From Fervidobacterium nodosum Rt17-B1 (lineage in GTDB: Bacteria; Thermotogota; Thermotogae; Thermotogales; Fervidobacteriaceae): a stretch of 64,000 nucleotides of DNA. The position numbers and the translations under genes are program-made. The notes under the pieces were generated by a model that ran no database searches, was not told where the DNA came from, and was given only the letters and a program-made list of their open reading frames with translations. The stretch is from the NCBI RefSeq assembly GCF_000017545.1, contig NC_009718.1, positions 248,001 through 312,000 of the forward strand, read 5' to 3'. This document shows positions 56,021-64,000 of the stretch, in pieces. Numbering within the stretch: position 1 is the first letter of the stretch; every line of letters begins with the position of its first letter.

Positions 56021-56869
56021 TTACTCTTCATCTAATGTATACACTCTTACATAATCAATGTAAAATCTGGCCGGGAAGGGTGTTGTATTATCTGGATAAC
56101 CTGGCCAATAGCCACCTACGGCAAGATTCAGTATGATAAAGAATGGATTATCAAAGACCCAAACTTTTCCACGATTTTCTATGGCTTTTTTGTAAACCGC
56201 ATGGTATATTTCATCGTCAACGTACCATATTATCTTTTCTTCATCCCAAATAATGCCGAATACATGGAAATCATCAACAAAAGATGGTTTGGTAGTTACA
56301 TCAATCATATATTTTCCACTAATTCCGTAACTTCCGCTGTACCCAGGTCCATGCATTGTTCCATAAACTGTCTTTTTATCGTGACCAAGAAATTCAACTA
56401 TATCTATTTCACCGCAGGTAGGCCAGCCTACGTACCTGAAATTCTCACCAAGCATCCAAAATGCTGGCCAGAGTCCTTTACCTTGAGGAAATTTTAATCT
56501 TGCCTCTATTTTTCCGTATTGGATACTGAATTTATTTTCCGTTGTCATCCTCGTTGAAGTGTAATTATATGTACCTTTTGAGTCTTTTACAACTTCTTTT
56601 CTTGCTTCGATAACAAGCATCCCGTTTTCTATCCACGCGTTTTTTCCATCTGTATAGTACTGCCATTCACCGTTACCCCAACCGTTGTTATTTCCAATTT
56701 GGAAGTTCCATTTTGTTCTATCTACCTCTTTTCCATTAAATTCATCAGACCAGATTAATTTCCATTTATCGCTTTTTAACAACGCATATTCCTCCTTTGT
56801 GAAAGAACAACCAACTGTAGAAAGAAGTACTAATAAAACCATAATTAATAACAGCAACTTTTCTCTCAT
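56021..56869 (-). CDS. GH16 endo-beta-1,3-glucanase (laminarinase), lipoprotein
   Basis: The 282-residue enzyme hydrolyses beta-1,3-glucan (laminarin) or mixed-linkage glucan. A lipoprotein signal ends with LLSTVGC (C21), so it is anchored outside. The GH16 active-site motif GEIDIVE places E154 as nucleophile and E159 as acid/base, with D156 between. WSDEFNG and WPAFWMLG are other family markers. It lies between the GH3 beta-glucosidase and the LacI regulator, supplying oligosaccharides for import and cleavage. Confidence 0.92.
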   Translation of the reverse strand: MREKLLLLIMVLLVLLSTVGCSFTKEEYALLKSDKWKLIWSDEFNGKEVDRTKWNFQIGNNNGWGNGEWQYYTDGKNAWIENGMLVIEARKEVVKDSKGTYNYTSTRMTTENKFSIQYGKIEARLKFPQGKGLWPAFWMLGENFRYVGWPTCGEIDIVEFLGHDKKTVYGTMHGPGYSGSYGISGKYMIDVTTKPSFVDDFHVFGIIWDEEKIIWYVDDEIYHAVYKKAIENRGKVWVFDNPFFIILNLAVGGYWPGYPDNTTPFPARFYIDYVRVYTLDEE

Positions 56870-56888
56870 ACCATCACCTTCCTAAAAT

Positions 56889-59042
56889 TCATATCTTTAT
56901 TTTTCCAATCAGTCTTATGTCTCTTGAGGACGCACCTATGCGGAATTCGTATTCACCTTCCTCTACAATCCATGAGTTTCCATCGAAAGAAGCTAAATCG
57001 GATGCGAATAATTCAATAATAATGTGTTGTACTTCGCCTGGTTCTAATAGTTTTGTTTTCTCAAATGCTTTCAATTCTTGGTATGGCTTGTCTATCTTCA
57101 CAATTGGTGCTCTTACGTAAAGTTGTGCCACTTCTTTACCTGACCTGTTGCCTGTATTTTTTATGTCAAATTCAACAACAAATTTTGAACCAACACGTTT
57201 AATCGACAAGTTCGAATATTCAAATGTTGTATAAGAAAGTCCAAAACCAAATTCGTATGATGGCTCTACTCTAAATGTATCATAATATCTGTATCCTACG
57301 TATATCCCTTCATCGTATACAATGACAGTTGGATTATCTCTCGGTTCACCCGGGAACGAACGCGATGGAACATCATTGTAATCTTTTGGGAATGTTGTTG
57401 GCAATTTTCCTGATGGATTTACGTCTCCAGTAAGAACATCTGCAAGAATTCTTCCAGCTTCTTGACCTGGTTGCCAAACAAGTAATATACCATCGCATAA
57501 ATTTTTCCAACTTTCAACTTCTATAGGTGAACCAATGTTAAGAACAACGATGACCTTTTTGTTGTGTTTTCTAAATATCTCTGATACACTTTTCAAAAGT
57601 TCAAATTCATCATCACTAAGATAATAATCTCCCTTTTCTGCTTTTCTGTCGTAACCTTCTCCGGATATTCTCGTTATAATAACAACAGCGACTTCATTTC
57701 TTTTTGCAATTTCTTCGAGTTGTGATTCTTGGATGAAATTTTCAGGTAGTTTAGGTTTTATTTCTTCTCCCCAACTTCCTCTAGTAACTTTGTAATCTCC
57801 GCTTCTGAATTCTTCAATTTTTTCTCTGTAAAGTTTGGCTAATTCTTGATCAACGCTTAAACCTCTTTCTAATACACCATCTAAGAAGTTAACAGTGTAC
57901 ATTGGGTGAGTTTCTCCGCTACCCGTTCCACCGCGTATCGTTTCAATTTGTCCAGTTCCAAATAACGCAAATTTTGTGTCCTTTGAAATTGGCAATACAT
58001 CATCATTTTTCAATAATACCACACCTTCACAGCCTGCTTCGTAAGAAATTTTTGCGTGTTTTTCTAAATTCGGTTTATTTGAATATTTATAACCTTTGAA
58101 TGCCGGTGTTTTGAAAAGAATTCGGAGGATATTCCTTATTCTTTCATCTATTATCTCTTCTGTGAGCTCACCTTTTTCAAGAGCTTCTTTTATATCATCT
58201 CTTTCGTCTTTTGGCCTCAAATGTGGAACAATTTGGAAAGACTTTCCAGGCATTATCAAATCGTTTCCAGCCATAAGTTGTTTTGCAGCGCTGTCTCCTG
58301 CAAACCAGTCTGTCATAACAAAACCATCGAATTGCCATTCATCTCTTAAGACCTTCATTAATAACCATTTGTTTTGTGAAGTGTAATATCCATTGAGTTT
58401 ATTGTATGAACTCATTACAGTCCATGGTTTAGCTTTTTTAATAGCTATTTCAAATGGTTTAAGGTAAATTTCTCTCAGAGTCCTTTCAGAAACAATTGTA
58501 TCTATCGTCATCCTATTTGTTTCCTGTTCGTTTGCAACAAAGTGTTTTATACATGCACCTACTCCTTGAGATTGCACGCCTTCAACGAAACTCGCCGCCA
58601 TTTCTCCTGTTAGTAGAGGATCTTCTGAGTAGTATTCAAAATTTCTTCCACCCAATGGATTTCTGTGTATGTTTATCGCTGGTGCAAGAAGAATATCTAC
58701 TCCGTACTCTCTAACTTCTTCTCCCATGGCTTCTCCAACTTTTTTTAGAACTTCCCTATTCCATGTTGAGGCTAACATCGTTTCAACTGGGAAAGCCGTT
58801 GCGTGATATTTATTTTCATCATTTTCTCTTTCTGGGTCTATACGAAGTCCAGCAGGTCCATCTGCAAGTACCGTTCTAGGAATCCCGAGTCTTGGTATCT
58901 CAAATGTGTCACCTGCTGCACCTTTAACTTTTGGTTTTGGATTTCCTTCTATCCAAGTAGCCCCAACACCAACAACAAAATTAATCTTTTCTTCCATTGT
59001 CATACTTTTTATAATTTCCTCAATCTTTGTATCTTCAAACAT
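56889..59042 (-). CDS. GH3 beta-glucosidase
   Basis: The 717-residue enzyme is close in length to Thermotoga Bgl3B. It has three domains: the TIM barrel with the nucleophile Asp in GFVMTDWFAG (about residue 244), the alpha/beta sandwich with GTGSGETHPMY, and a C-terminal fibronectin-type III-like domain (EFDIKNTGNRSGKEVAQLYV). It cleaves terminal beta-glucosyl units, most likely from laminari-oligosaccharides taken up by the ABC permeases next to it. No signal peptide, so it is cytoplasmic. Start behind GGGAGG. Confidence 0.92.
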   Translation of the reverse strand: MFEDTKIEEIIKSMTMEEKINFVVGVGATWIEGNPKPKVKGAAGDTFEIPRLGIPRTVLADGPAGLRIDPERENDENKYHATAFPVETMLASTWNREVLKKVGEAMGEEVREYGVDILLAPAINIHRNPLGGRNFEYYSEDPLLTGEMAASFVEGVQSQGVGACIKHFVANEQETNRMTIDTIVSERTLREIYLKPFEIAIKKAKPWTVMSSYNKLNGYYTSQNKWLLMKVLRDEWQFDGFVMTDWFAGDSAAKQLMAGNDLIMPGKSFQIVPHLRPKDERDDIKEALEKGELTEEIIDERIRNILRILFKTPAFKGYKYSNKPNLEKHAKISYEAGCEGVVLLKNDDVLPISKDTKFALFGTGQIETIRGGTGSGETHPMYTVNFLDGVLERGLSVDQELAKLYREKIEEFRSGDYKVTRGSWGEEIKPKLPENFIQESQLEEIAKRNEVAVVIITRISGEGYDRKAEKGDYYLSDDEFELLKSVSEIFRKHNKKVIVVLNIGSPIEVESWKNLCDGILLVWQPGQEAGRILADVLTGDVNPSGKLPTTFPKDYNDVPSRSFPGEPRDNPTVIVYDEGIYVGYRYYDTFRVEPSYEFGFGLSYTTFEYSNLSIKRVGSKFVVEFDIKNTGNRSGKEVAQLYVRAPIVKIDKPYQELKAFEKTKLLEPGEVQHIIIELFASDLASFDGNSWIVEEGEYEFRIGASSRDIRLIGKIKI

Positions 59043-59084
59043 GTTTTTTTCCTCCCTTTGAAGTGTAATTGTATTTTCTATAAA

Positions 59085-59993
59085 TTATTCACCCGTTATT
59101 CCCGTTCTTTCAAGACTTTCAACAAACTGACGCTGCAATATGAGATACGTAATCAAAAGTGGAAGTATAGTAATAAGTGTTGCTGACATTCTTATGCCCT
59201 CGTTAATTCTATTTGCGGCGCTCCCATCAGCAGTTGGAAACATAACAGCATACCTTGCCACAAAATCTCTCAACGCTATTGGTATAGTTTTTATATTATT
59301 ACCAAGTAGTAAGCCCGTCAATAGCGTTTCGTTCCAATACCACACAAGCGAGAATATGAAAGTCGTTACTATCGCTGGAATTGAAAGCGGAAAAACTATC
59401 TTATAGAATATTTGGAAGGAATTCGCACCATCTAATTCGGCAGCTTCATCAAAAGTTTTGGGAAGCATGTTGAAAAAGTTGTAATACAAAAGTATAAAAA
59501 TTGCACTTCTAATTCCTTGTCCAGTTAAAGCAGGGAGAAAACTAACAAAAGGTTTTCCGGTAAGATTCAATCTACTGAAAAGCATATACTTAGTAACTAA
59601 AGTAACCTGTGATGGTATCAAGAAAGTCGCCAACATTAAAAATATCCAAAATCGTTTCAGAGGGAATTCAAACCTTGAAAGTCCGTAAGCGATTAACGCT
59701 GTTACCAACGTTTGAAACAAAGCAGGGATAGAAGACATGTAAACACTGTTTAACAATGATTTTGTGGCATCAAGAACTTTCCATGCTTTGGAAAAATTTT
59801 CTAATGTTAGCTTAGTTGGAATCCAATTCACCGTTGGGTTAACAAGATCTTCAACACTCATGAACGATGTTGTTATCATATAAAGGAGAGGATACAAATA
59901 TGCGTATCCAACGCCGATTAATATAAAGTATATGATGAATTTTGTAGCAGGGTCTTTTAAATGCTTATAGTATGAAAAATGTATTTTTTTCAT
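59085..59993 (-). CDS. sugar ABC transporter permease, MalG type
   Basis: The 302-residue membrane protein begins at the ATG at 59993, behind AAAGGGGG; a longer frame lies inside the previous gene. It has six segments and the MalG-type EAA loop TFDEAAELDGANSFQIFYKI, which docks on the ATPase. It overlaps the MalF-type gene by ATGA. The MsmK-like ATPase is not in the window, nor is the binding protein. Confidence 0.88.
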   Translation of the reverse strand: MKKIHFSYYKHLKDPATKFIIYFILIGVGYAYLYPLLYMITTSFMSVEDLVNPTVNWIPTKLTLENFSKAWKVLDATKSLLNSVYMSSIPALFQTLVTALIAYGLSRFEFPLKRFWIFLMLATFLIPSQVTLVTKYMLFSRLNLTGKPFVSFLPALTGQGIRSAIFILLYYNFFNMLPKTFDEAAELDGANSFQIFYKIVFPLSIPAIVTTFIFSLVWYWNETLLTGLLLGNNIKTIPIALRDFVARYAVMFPTADGSAANRINEGIRMSATLITILPLLITYLILQRQFVESLERTGITGE

Positions 59994-60844
59994 TTTTTGT
60001 ACCCCCTTTCTCTGAACAGTAAAAATGCGATTCCAATTATTATCATAACCGCTGCAAAGTAAATCCAAGAGAGTGCCGACGAGTACGAATATGGTTTATC
60101 AATATCAAACATCCTTTGAGTAATACTTGTATTAACTGGGTTATTCGCAAATGATGCCAAATCAACGATTGTGTATATTGCATTGATGAGTAAAAATGGC
60201 CTTATCAGTGGTAAAGTGATTTTCCAGAATATAATCCAGCTATTTGCACCATCTATTTTTGCGGCTTCATATACACTACTACTTATTTTTTGAAGCCCAG
60301 CCAAGAAGAATAGAATTTGCACACCTGAAAACCAAAGTATCAGCACTAAGTTATTAAACATATATATGAATGGATAACTAATAGTATTAGGCATAACCAT
60401 AAAAAATTTGTATATAAAGTATCTTCTTGGATCAACTATCTGTGCTGCGTTGTTTGCAACAAGTTCAGAAATAACAGGACCGCTAATAATAACCACTGGC
60501 AGGAAGTAAAGCAATCTAAAGAATGCACGAGCCCTAAGTTTATTGTTCAAAAGTATAGCTATTATGAGAGAGAATACTAAAATCAGAGGTGTTGAAAGTA
60601 CTATGCTCAAGATAGTATTCCAGAAATTAATTGGAAAAGCCGGATCTGTTCTAAATGCGTATATGTAATATTTCAAACCAACGAATGTTGCTTTTATTCC
60701 TTCAACGGTGAAATTAACATTGAAAAAGCTTAAATAAAGTGAATAGAAGAATGGATAAGCTGTGAATATAAGAAAACCAGCGATCCATGGTGAAATGTAT
60801 ATATATCCACTTATAGCTTTCCTCGTCTTTCTTGTCATTCTCAT
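59990..60844 (-). CDS. sugar ABC transporter permease, MalF/UgpA type
   Basis: The 284-residue MalF-type permease has six segments and the EAA loop SSVYEAAKIDGANSWIIFWK. The start ATG at 60844 overlaps the stop of the DUF5696 gene (ATGA) behind GGAGTTG. With the MalG-type partner it forms the channel for an oligosaccharide, most likely beta-glucan fragments. Confidence 0.88.
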   Translation of the reverse strand: MRMTRKTRKAISGYIYISPWIAGFLIFTAYPFFYSLYLSFFNVNFTVEGIKATFVGLKYYIYAFRTDPAFPINFWNTILSIVLSTPLILVFSLIIAILLNNKLRARAFFRLLYFLPVVIISGPVISELVANNAAQIVDPRRYFIYKFFMVMPNTISYPFIYMFNNLVLILWFSGVQILFFLAGLQKISSSVYEAAKIDGANSWIIFWKITLPLIRPFLLINAIYTIVDLASFANNPVNTSITQRMFDIDKPYSYSSALSWIYFAAVMIIIGIAFLLFRERGYKK

Positions 60845-63120
60845 TTTCTATCAACTCCACTTACCAGATTTGCTGAATTGTATTTGAAACAAATCCACGA
60901 ACGTGGATTAACAAGCTTTTTATCAAATTTGTAAATATCGTTTGTGTAATTTACAAGAATGGCTTTTTTATTTTCATAAACAACTAGTACCACTCCAGGT
61001 TCAAGAACAATTCTGTCAACTATCTTGTAACCACGTACATTTTTTAGAGCATCGTTTATCTCGTTGTACACTTCTAATATCTTCTCTTTCCAGTCGGCAA
61101 ATTTTGTTGAAGGATAATCCCAAAGTGGTGTTTTCTTTATCTTGTAATTATCCACCCATGTTAATATGAATGAAGGTAATGCACCATATTCAATTGATTT
61201 AAGGATATCTTCTCTTGAAAAGAAGCTGTTGTTTATATACGGTGTATAGTAGTCAATCGAACCGCTCAAAACTATTTGCAGGAAAGGAACAGTATCAGTC
61301 TCAAATAAGTACTGACTGTTGTTCATAGGAGTTTCAAGAAAACCATCTGCAAATTTCCATGTGTAATCGTTTGGTGTATATAAATATAAACTATTCATTC
61401 TAGATGAAATATTTTCGAGCGTTTTTTTAACAAGGTTTAATGCTTGCCATCTTTCAAACTCTGAACCGTATCTCAAATCGCCGTAAAGTTTATTCGCGTA
61501 TTCCTTTATCGCTATGTTTGTGATGCCTTTTGATGTAAGAATTGAAGATTTCTTTTCTAAATATTCACTTGCAAGTTTTACGTTTGTGTAATATGACCTG
61601 TAAAGCCATAGATCTTTATTATCCCGCTCTTCGTAAATAACAGATTGGGAAAGGTTTATGCCTACTTCTTTCTTTAAATTTATCTGTTTTTCACTCACTT
61701 TTGTCACATTGTCGACAAAGTATACTTCGTAACCTAATTTTTTTGCGTAATTTAGAAAATCAAGTAATTGTCTTTCACCACCTATTTTTTCTTCAAACGA
61801 CACTTTACTTATCTTACTTCCATGCACTCCACCACTTTGCCAACCGTCGATAAGTACTTTAACATTCTTAATTCCCATTTTATTAAAATCACTTACTATA
61901 TTTTTCATATCTTCAGCTGTTGTAATAGGAATTGTGCCATAACCGATAACTTTTTTTTCAATATCAGAAGCTATAATAGTAATAGCGATTGGAACATTGC
62001 CTGTCTTTGTAGTTTTTCTTAAAAGATTTGATAAGTATTTTTCTCTGTAAAACTTTGCCATTCCCACGTAATCAGCATCGTAACCTACAAGGAAATTAAG
62101 TTCCAATCTTGCATCAAAATTGTTCATCTTATTTTGTGCAACTTGTATCCCAGCTCCACTTCTACTCGTTGGTTGAAGGTATTTTTGCCTGTATATGAAC
62201 TTTGCCGTTGCCCAATTGTAATTGCTGAGTATTCCGCTGGGGTATGCAACTATCGCAGAGTACTCTTTTCCAGAAGTAACAACACCGAAAATGGCATTGT
62301 TCTTGGTACCGTGAGAAATTCCAAATACTGGTGTAAGTACATTTGGCTCTTCTCTCAAAAAATCGTTAGGTCTTCTTGAACGAAGGTCGTTAACAGAAGT
62401 AAGATTCTCGATACCATAGTCCTTACCGTATGTTCTTTTTTCAAACCAGTTTAAATAGTGCGCTGGTTTTGAAAACCTAATTAACGCACCCGGTCCATCT
62501 GGAACAAAGATATAACCTTCTATTTCGTTTGATACAACGCTTCCAATAAATGGTGCGAACATTACAGAAGCAAGGGTAAAACTTCCTTTCTCTTTAATTG
62601 ATGATTTCTTTAAAGAAAATACAACTTTCTCATCTTTGAGTTCGACAGTAACATCGAGTGATATACCAATTGGTTTGAAATAGAATGTATAAGTAAATCC
62701 GTTTTGTATTTTTGAAAATCTCTTATCTACTTGCCCGTCTGCACTTCCCATAACGTTCGATATACCACGTTCGTCGAAGTATTCAATCATAACAAGTGAT
62801 TTGGCTATAAATTTCCAAACATCGTTCATCTCATTGAATGCCTCTGAGTCTTCTAATACATCTCCCCATACGTATCCATTTCTTTTATCTACAATTCTTA
62901 CTGATGAAGTGGAAATATTTATCCATAATTCTAATATGTTATTCTCAGCTATTTTTGTGTAACCTTCGGTTGTGAATTTAGAAGCAACTGCAACAGGTTT
63001 ATCAGGTCTTGTGAATCTATTTGACAAAAATTCATTGCCAACTGTCTGTGGTAAAAATATTACAGGTAAGATCATCAATATTAAAATTAAAGTTTTAATT
63101 TTATCGGATATTCCTAACAC
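60841..63120 (-). CDS. DUF5696-domain exported protein
   Basis: The 759-residue product starts at the GTG at 63120, seven bases behind AGGAGGTG, with a signal-type segment (residues 8-30). The remainder resembles DUF5696 proteins, which have an N-terminal beta-sandwich (GYIFVPDGPGALIRF) and a barrel-like half (YGTIPITTAEDMKNI, VKVLIDGWQSGG, the acidic GFLETPMNNSQYLFETDTVP). The family lies beside sugar ABC permeases in many Firmicutes and Thermotogota and may be a glycosidase of unknown specificity. It overlaps the preceding YIP1 gene by 20 bases. Confidence 0.75.
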   Translation of the reverse strand: MLGISDKIKTLILILMILPVIFLPQTVGNEFLSNRFTRPDKPVAVASKFTTEGYTKIAENNILELWINISTSSVRIVDKRNGYVWGDVLEDSEAFNEMNDVWKFIAKSLVMIEYFDERGISNVMGSADGQVDKRFSKIQNGFTYTFYFKPIGISLDVTVELKDEKVVFSLKKSSIKEKGSFTLASVMFAPFIGSVVSNEIEGYIFVPDGPGALIRFSKPAHYLNWFEKRTYGKDYGIENLTSVNDLRSRRPNDFLREEPNVLTPVFGISHGTKNNAIFGVVTSGKEYSAIVAYPSGILSNYNWATAKFIYRQKYLQPTSRSGAGIQVAQNKMNNFDARLELNFLVGYDADYVGMAKFYREKYLSNLLRKTTKTGNVPIAITIIASDIEKKVIGYGTIPITTAEDMKNIVSDFNKMGIKNVKVLIDGWQSGGVHGSKISKVSFEEKIGGERQLLDFLNYAKKLGYEVYFVDNVTKVSEKQINLKKEVGINLSQSVIYEERDNKDLWLYRSYYTNVKLASEYLEKKSSILTSKGITNIAIKEYANKLYGDLRYGSEFERWQALNLVKKTLENISSRMNSLYLYTPNDYTWKFADGFLETPMNNSQYLFETDTVPFLQIVLSGSIDYYTPYINNSFFSREDILKSIEYGALPSFILTWVDNYKIKKTPLWDYPSTKFADWKEKILEVYNEINDALKNVRGYKIVDRIVLEPGVVLVVYENKKAILVNYTNDIYKFDKKLVNPRSWICFKYNSANLVSGVDRK

Positions 63121-64000
63121 GGTACAACACCTCCTGGACAATGCTAAATGCGGTTTCTACTAGTTGATCCCAAAGCATGTAAACGATAGAATAAACGAGT
63201 ATTATCACGAAAACCCAACCTAATGTAAATAAAATACTTTTCACCGTGTTCTTAATATCATAGTCGTGTGTTTCTTTTACTCCGGTAAATAACATCACAG
63301 CACTCCATGAGATTAAAAACATCGATGCAAAATCGATTAAAAACTTTTCGTTATATGTAAGCACATATGTACTCAATATTACTAATGGTTGGAATAATAT
63401 ATACGGTGCAAAAGAATATGCAGTAAAAACGTATATATCTCTCAACGTTCCTTTGCCGTCGTTTATAGAGCTGACAAGCCAGTTGGATATAATCCACAAA
63501 AATAAAATAGACGATGATGTTAGTAAAACAAATCCAACGTTTCTATCGCTTGTATTGAGATTAAATATAAAACTTCGGCCAAAATAATCTACTAAGATAA
63601 CTAAGAGGAACATTAAGTAAATAATTGAAGCGGAAAGAACAGAGCCATGCTTTTTCTTTTGCAAATAATAGAAAGTATCCAAAGGATGCCTAAGAATATT
63701 TTTTATATAAAGTACGTCCGATAGCAACTTATTTTTTACATGGAACTTTATTTTAATCTTCCCATACCTTGATAATAAATCAATAATTGTAAAAATTAAT
63801 ATGATGATTACAAGTAAAGACAAAATAATTCCCATATTCTTCTGCAAAAAATTATTTCTCATTTCCCAAAAAGCATCTGAGTAATCTCTTCTCGCGAAAG
63901 CTTCCTTGAAATGCAGTGCAGCTTTATCGTACCGAGCTGATTGGAAATATGCTTTGCCAAGTCCATAGTGTGCTATTTTGGAATAACCGTCGTAAGTCAT
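63101..64000 (-). CDS. TPR plus YIP1-type membrane protein (5' partial, cut by the window edge)
   Basis: The visible 299 residues have a TPR-like helix pair at the N-terminus (YGLGKAYFQSARYDKAALHF), then a membrane segment and a YIP1-like module with five or so membrane segments. The frame is open to the last base, and the ATG at 64000 is only the window edge, so the full protein extends further upstream (often NHL or propeller repeats in such proteins). It is the first visible gene of the glucan operon, coupled by overlap to the DUF5696 gene. Function unknown. Confidence 0.7.
   Translation of the reverse strand: MTYDGYSKIAHYGLGKAYFQSARYDKAALHFKEAFARRDYSDAFWEMRNNFLQKNMGIILSLLVIIILIFTIIDLLSRYGKIKIKFHVKNKLLSDVLYIKNILRHPLDTFYYLQKKKHGSVLSASIIYLMFLLVILVDYFGRSFIFNLNTSDRNVGFVLLTSSSILFLWIISNWLVSSINDGKGTLRDIYVFTAYSFAPYILFQPLVILSTYVLTYNEKFLIDFASMFLISWSAVMLFTGVKETHDYDIKNTVKSILFTLGWVFVIILVYSIVYMLWDQLVETAFSIVQEVLYRVRNIR

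Overview
The window is a low-GC stretch of a thermophilic anaerobe of the Thermotogota, most likely Fervidobacterium or a close relative; the genus is inferred from gene content and was not checked by database search. The markers are [FeFe]-hydrogenase maturases with the hydG / small gene / hydE order of Thermotoga, a TM1266-type regulator, electron-bifurcating NfnAB, an Omp-alpha-like toga spacer protein, a Thermotoga-type GH3/GH16 beta-glucan system and an ISL3 transposase. No tRNA, rRNA or CRISPR array was recognised. Genes are tightly packed; the real non-coding stretches are a few promoter and leader regions.

Layout. 1-7.1 kb: the 3' end of hydG, a small gene, hydE, a convergent TM1266-family gene, an SsuABC/ThiXYZ-type ABC transporter, hydF and aspA. 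7.1-8.4 kb: a WecA/TagO-type phosphoglycosyl transferase and a SHOCT protein. 8.4-11.9 kb: an ISL3-family insertion sequence abutting a 5'-truncated copy of a glycoamylase-like (PF10091) gene, followed by its intact paralogue. 12.1-18.7 kb: a DUF4382-like lipoprotein, an ABC-2 exporter and a 1011-residue beta-propeller lipoprotein. 18.7-20.9 kb: a cobalamin riboswitch driving btuF-btuC without an ATPase gene. 20.9-23.7 kb: feoA (two domains), feoB and a small membrane protein. 24-28 kb: glnA, a YgiQ radical SAM protein and a convergent racemase.

From 28.3 to 54.9 kb about 21 genes run on the + strand almost without gaps: pnp, nrnA, two giant tandem GGDEF proteins, murB, an M18 peptidase, marR, envelope genes (PEGA, Omp-alpha-like, patatin, degenerate patatin, LptA-like), miaA, dnaX, pilT, prfA, upp, rho, nfnA, nfnB and a short pilin-like protein, ending in a strong terminator. 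From 64 to 55 kb a minus-strand beta-glucan operon runs inward: YIP1 protein (cut by the window edge), DUF5696 protein, two sugar ABC permeases, GH3 beta-glucosidase, GH16 lipoprotein laminarinase and a LacI regulator.

How the genes fit together: HydEFG build the H-cluster of a hydrogenase encoded elsewhere and NfnAB balances ferredoxin, NADH and NADPH, so both ends of the window concern fermentative electron flow. The glucan locus supplies sugar. The most unusual system is the tandem pair at 30.1-37.8 kb: two paralogues with a kinase-like N-terminus, an NTPase (STAND-like) region, helical repeats and a C-terminal GGDEF domain. In the first the P-loop and the inhibitory RxxD site are lost; in the second both are intact, which suggests a sensor pair with divided roles in c-di-GMP signalling.
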